Part shown: one piece after another, positions 5,844 to 6,119 of the stretch
How the letters are laid out: every line of letters begins with the position of its first letter
How positions within the stretch are numbered: position 1 is the first letter of the stretch
Origin: DASUSF01 sp036375275
GTDB taxonomy: Bacteria; Pseudomonadota; Alphaproteobacteria; Geminicoccales; Geminicoccaceae
DNA length: 6,119 nt
Assembly (NCBI GenBank): GCA_036375275.1
Contig: DASUSF010000069.1
Coordinates: forward strand, 1 to 6,119
Reading direction: 5' to 3'
Notes under the pieces: generated by a model
Told to the model about the DNA's origin: nothing
Databases searched by the model: none
What the model saw: the letters and a program-made list of their open reading frames with translations, nothing else
Translations under genes and position numbers: made by a program

Positions 5844-5918
5844 GCCCTGGAGCGAGTCCGGCGCGCTCCGCCCCGACCCCGCCCGGCCCGGCCTCCGCGC
5901 AGCCCGTTGGGGTATCCC

Positions 5919-6119
5919 ATGATCCTGCGCCGCGAGCCCGTCCCCTTCGAGCATGCCGCCGCGGCGGCGCTGGCCGAGGCGCTCCGGGCGCGGATCGAAG
6001 GCGAGGTGCGCTTCGACGCGGGCAGCCGCGCGGTCTACGCCACCGACGCCTCGAACTACCGGCATCCGCCGATCGGGGTGGTGGTGCCGAAGAGCGCCGA
6101 GGACGTGGTCGAGACGGTC
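5919..6119 (+). CDS. FAD-linked oxidase, N-terminal fragment (partial, 3' end outside window)
   Basis: The open frame from the ATG at 5919 runs off the right edge after 67 residues. It encodes a helical lead (LAEALRARIEGEVRFD, 18-33) followed by SRAVYATDASNYRHPPIGVVVPKSAEDVVETV (36-67). This is the typical start of FAD-binding PCMH/GlcD-type oxidoreductases, in which a segment of the form Y-x-T-D-x-S precedes VVxPxSxEDV. The wording is close to the large FAD plus Fe-S cluster oxidases of the YdiJ type, which act on 2-hydroxy acids, but glycolate oxidase or D-lactate dehydrogenase subunits start similarly. The part that would separate these lies outside the window. There is no strong Shine-Dalgarno sequence. 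A functional link to the ThDP enzyme (2-oxo acid and 2-hydroxy acid chemistry) is possible but unproven, given the long gap with a terminator between them. Confidence 0.75.
   Translation, partial: MILRREPVPFEHAAAAALAEALRARIEGEVRFDAGSRAVYATDASNYRHPPIGVVVPKSAEDVVETV

Larger units (their letters stand above)
5428..5918. other. Non-coding gap dominated by palindromic elements
   Basis: No credible gene was found in these 491 bases on either strand. Besides the two elements listed separately, 5574-5645 holds only a small hairpin (CGGAT-CAGC-ATCCG, 5586-5599). The last part, 5844-5918, holds GGAGCG/CGCTCC (5849-5854 with 5864-5869) and then C-rich sequence leading to the next start. A promoter for the next gene must lie here or further upstream, but none could be recognised. 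Confidence 0.6.

Noticed and set aside
5491..5922. Open frames on both strands across the 5428-5918 gap
   Set aside because: They run through the palindromic repeats, have no ribosome binding sites and no recognisable domain; the repeats explain the sequence.

Overview
The window is GC-rich (roughly 70% by eye) chromosomal DNA whose gene content and codon use fit an alphaproteobacterium, possibly of the Rhodospirillales or Hyphomicrobiales; that placement is an inference from style, not from a marker gene. It holds six well-supported genes, two of them cut by the window edges, plus one doubtful small leader ORF. No tRNA, rRNA, CRISPR array or transposase gene was seen.

Left part (1-2640). 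A membrane protein gene on the minus strand (1-504, cut at the left edge) carries a proline tract, a GYF_2-type domain and the start of a DUF4870-like membrane region. Across a 99-base gap, an apparent zinc-homeostasis operon reads rightwards: zur (604-1077), znuC (1074-1841) and znuB (1846-2640). The zur stop overlaps the znuC start, and znuB begins four bases after znuC. Zur would sense zinc and repress; ZnuC and ZnuB are the ATPase and permease of the high-affinity zinc importer. The binding protein ZnuA is not in the window, so it must be encoded elsewhere if the importer works.

Middle (2641-3654). A trypsin-fold serine protease predicted to be a lipoprotein (2690-3409, minus strand) converges on znuB, with a small GC hairpin between them. 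A 245-base divergent gap separates it from the next gene and contains a possible 37-residue Arg-rich leader ORF (3542-3655) whose stop overlaps the next start as TGATG.

Right part (3655-6119). A 590-residue thiamine-diphosphate enzyme of the pyruvate oxidase/acetolactate synthase superfamily, closest in motifs to PoxB, fills 3655-5427. The following 491 bases hold two compact palindromic elements. The first (5423-5573) has terminal inverted repeats, one of which contains the stop codon of the upstream gene, and includes a terminator-like hairpin with a T run and a 22-bp interrupted stem. The second (5646-5843) is a pair of REP-like palindromes in inverted orientation. After them begins a FAD-linked oxidase (5919 onward, cut at the right edge).

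The most interesting non-coding signal is the pair of structured elements in 5423-5843. No new multi-gene defence or mobile system could be supported.
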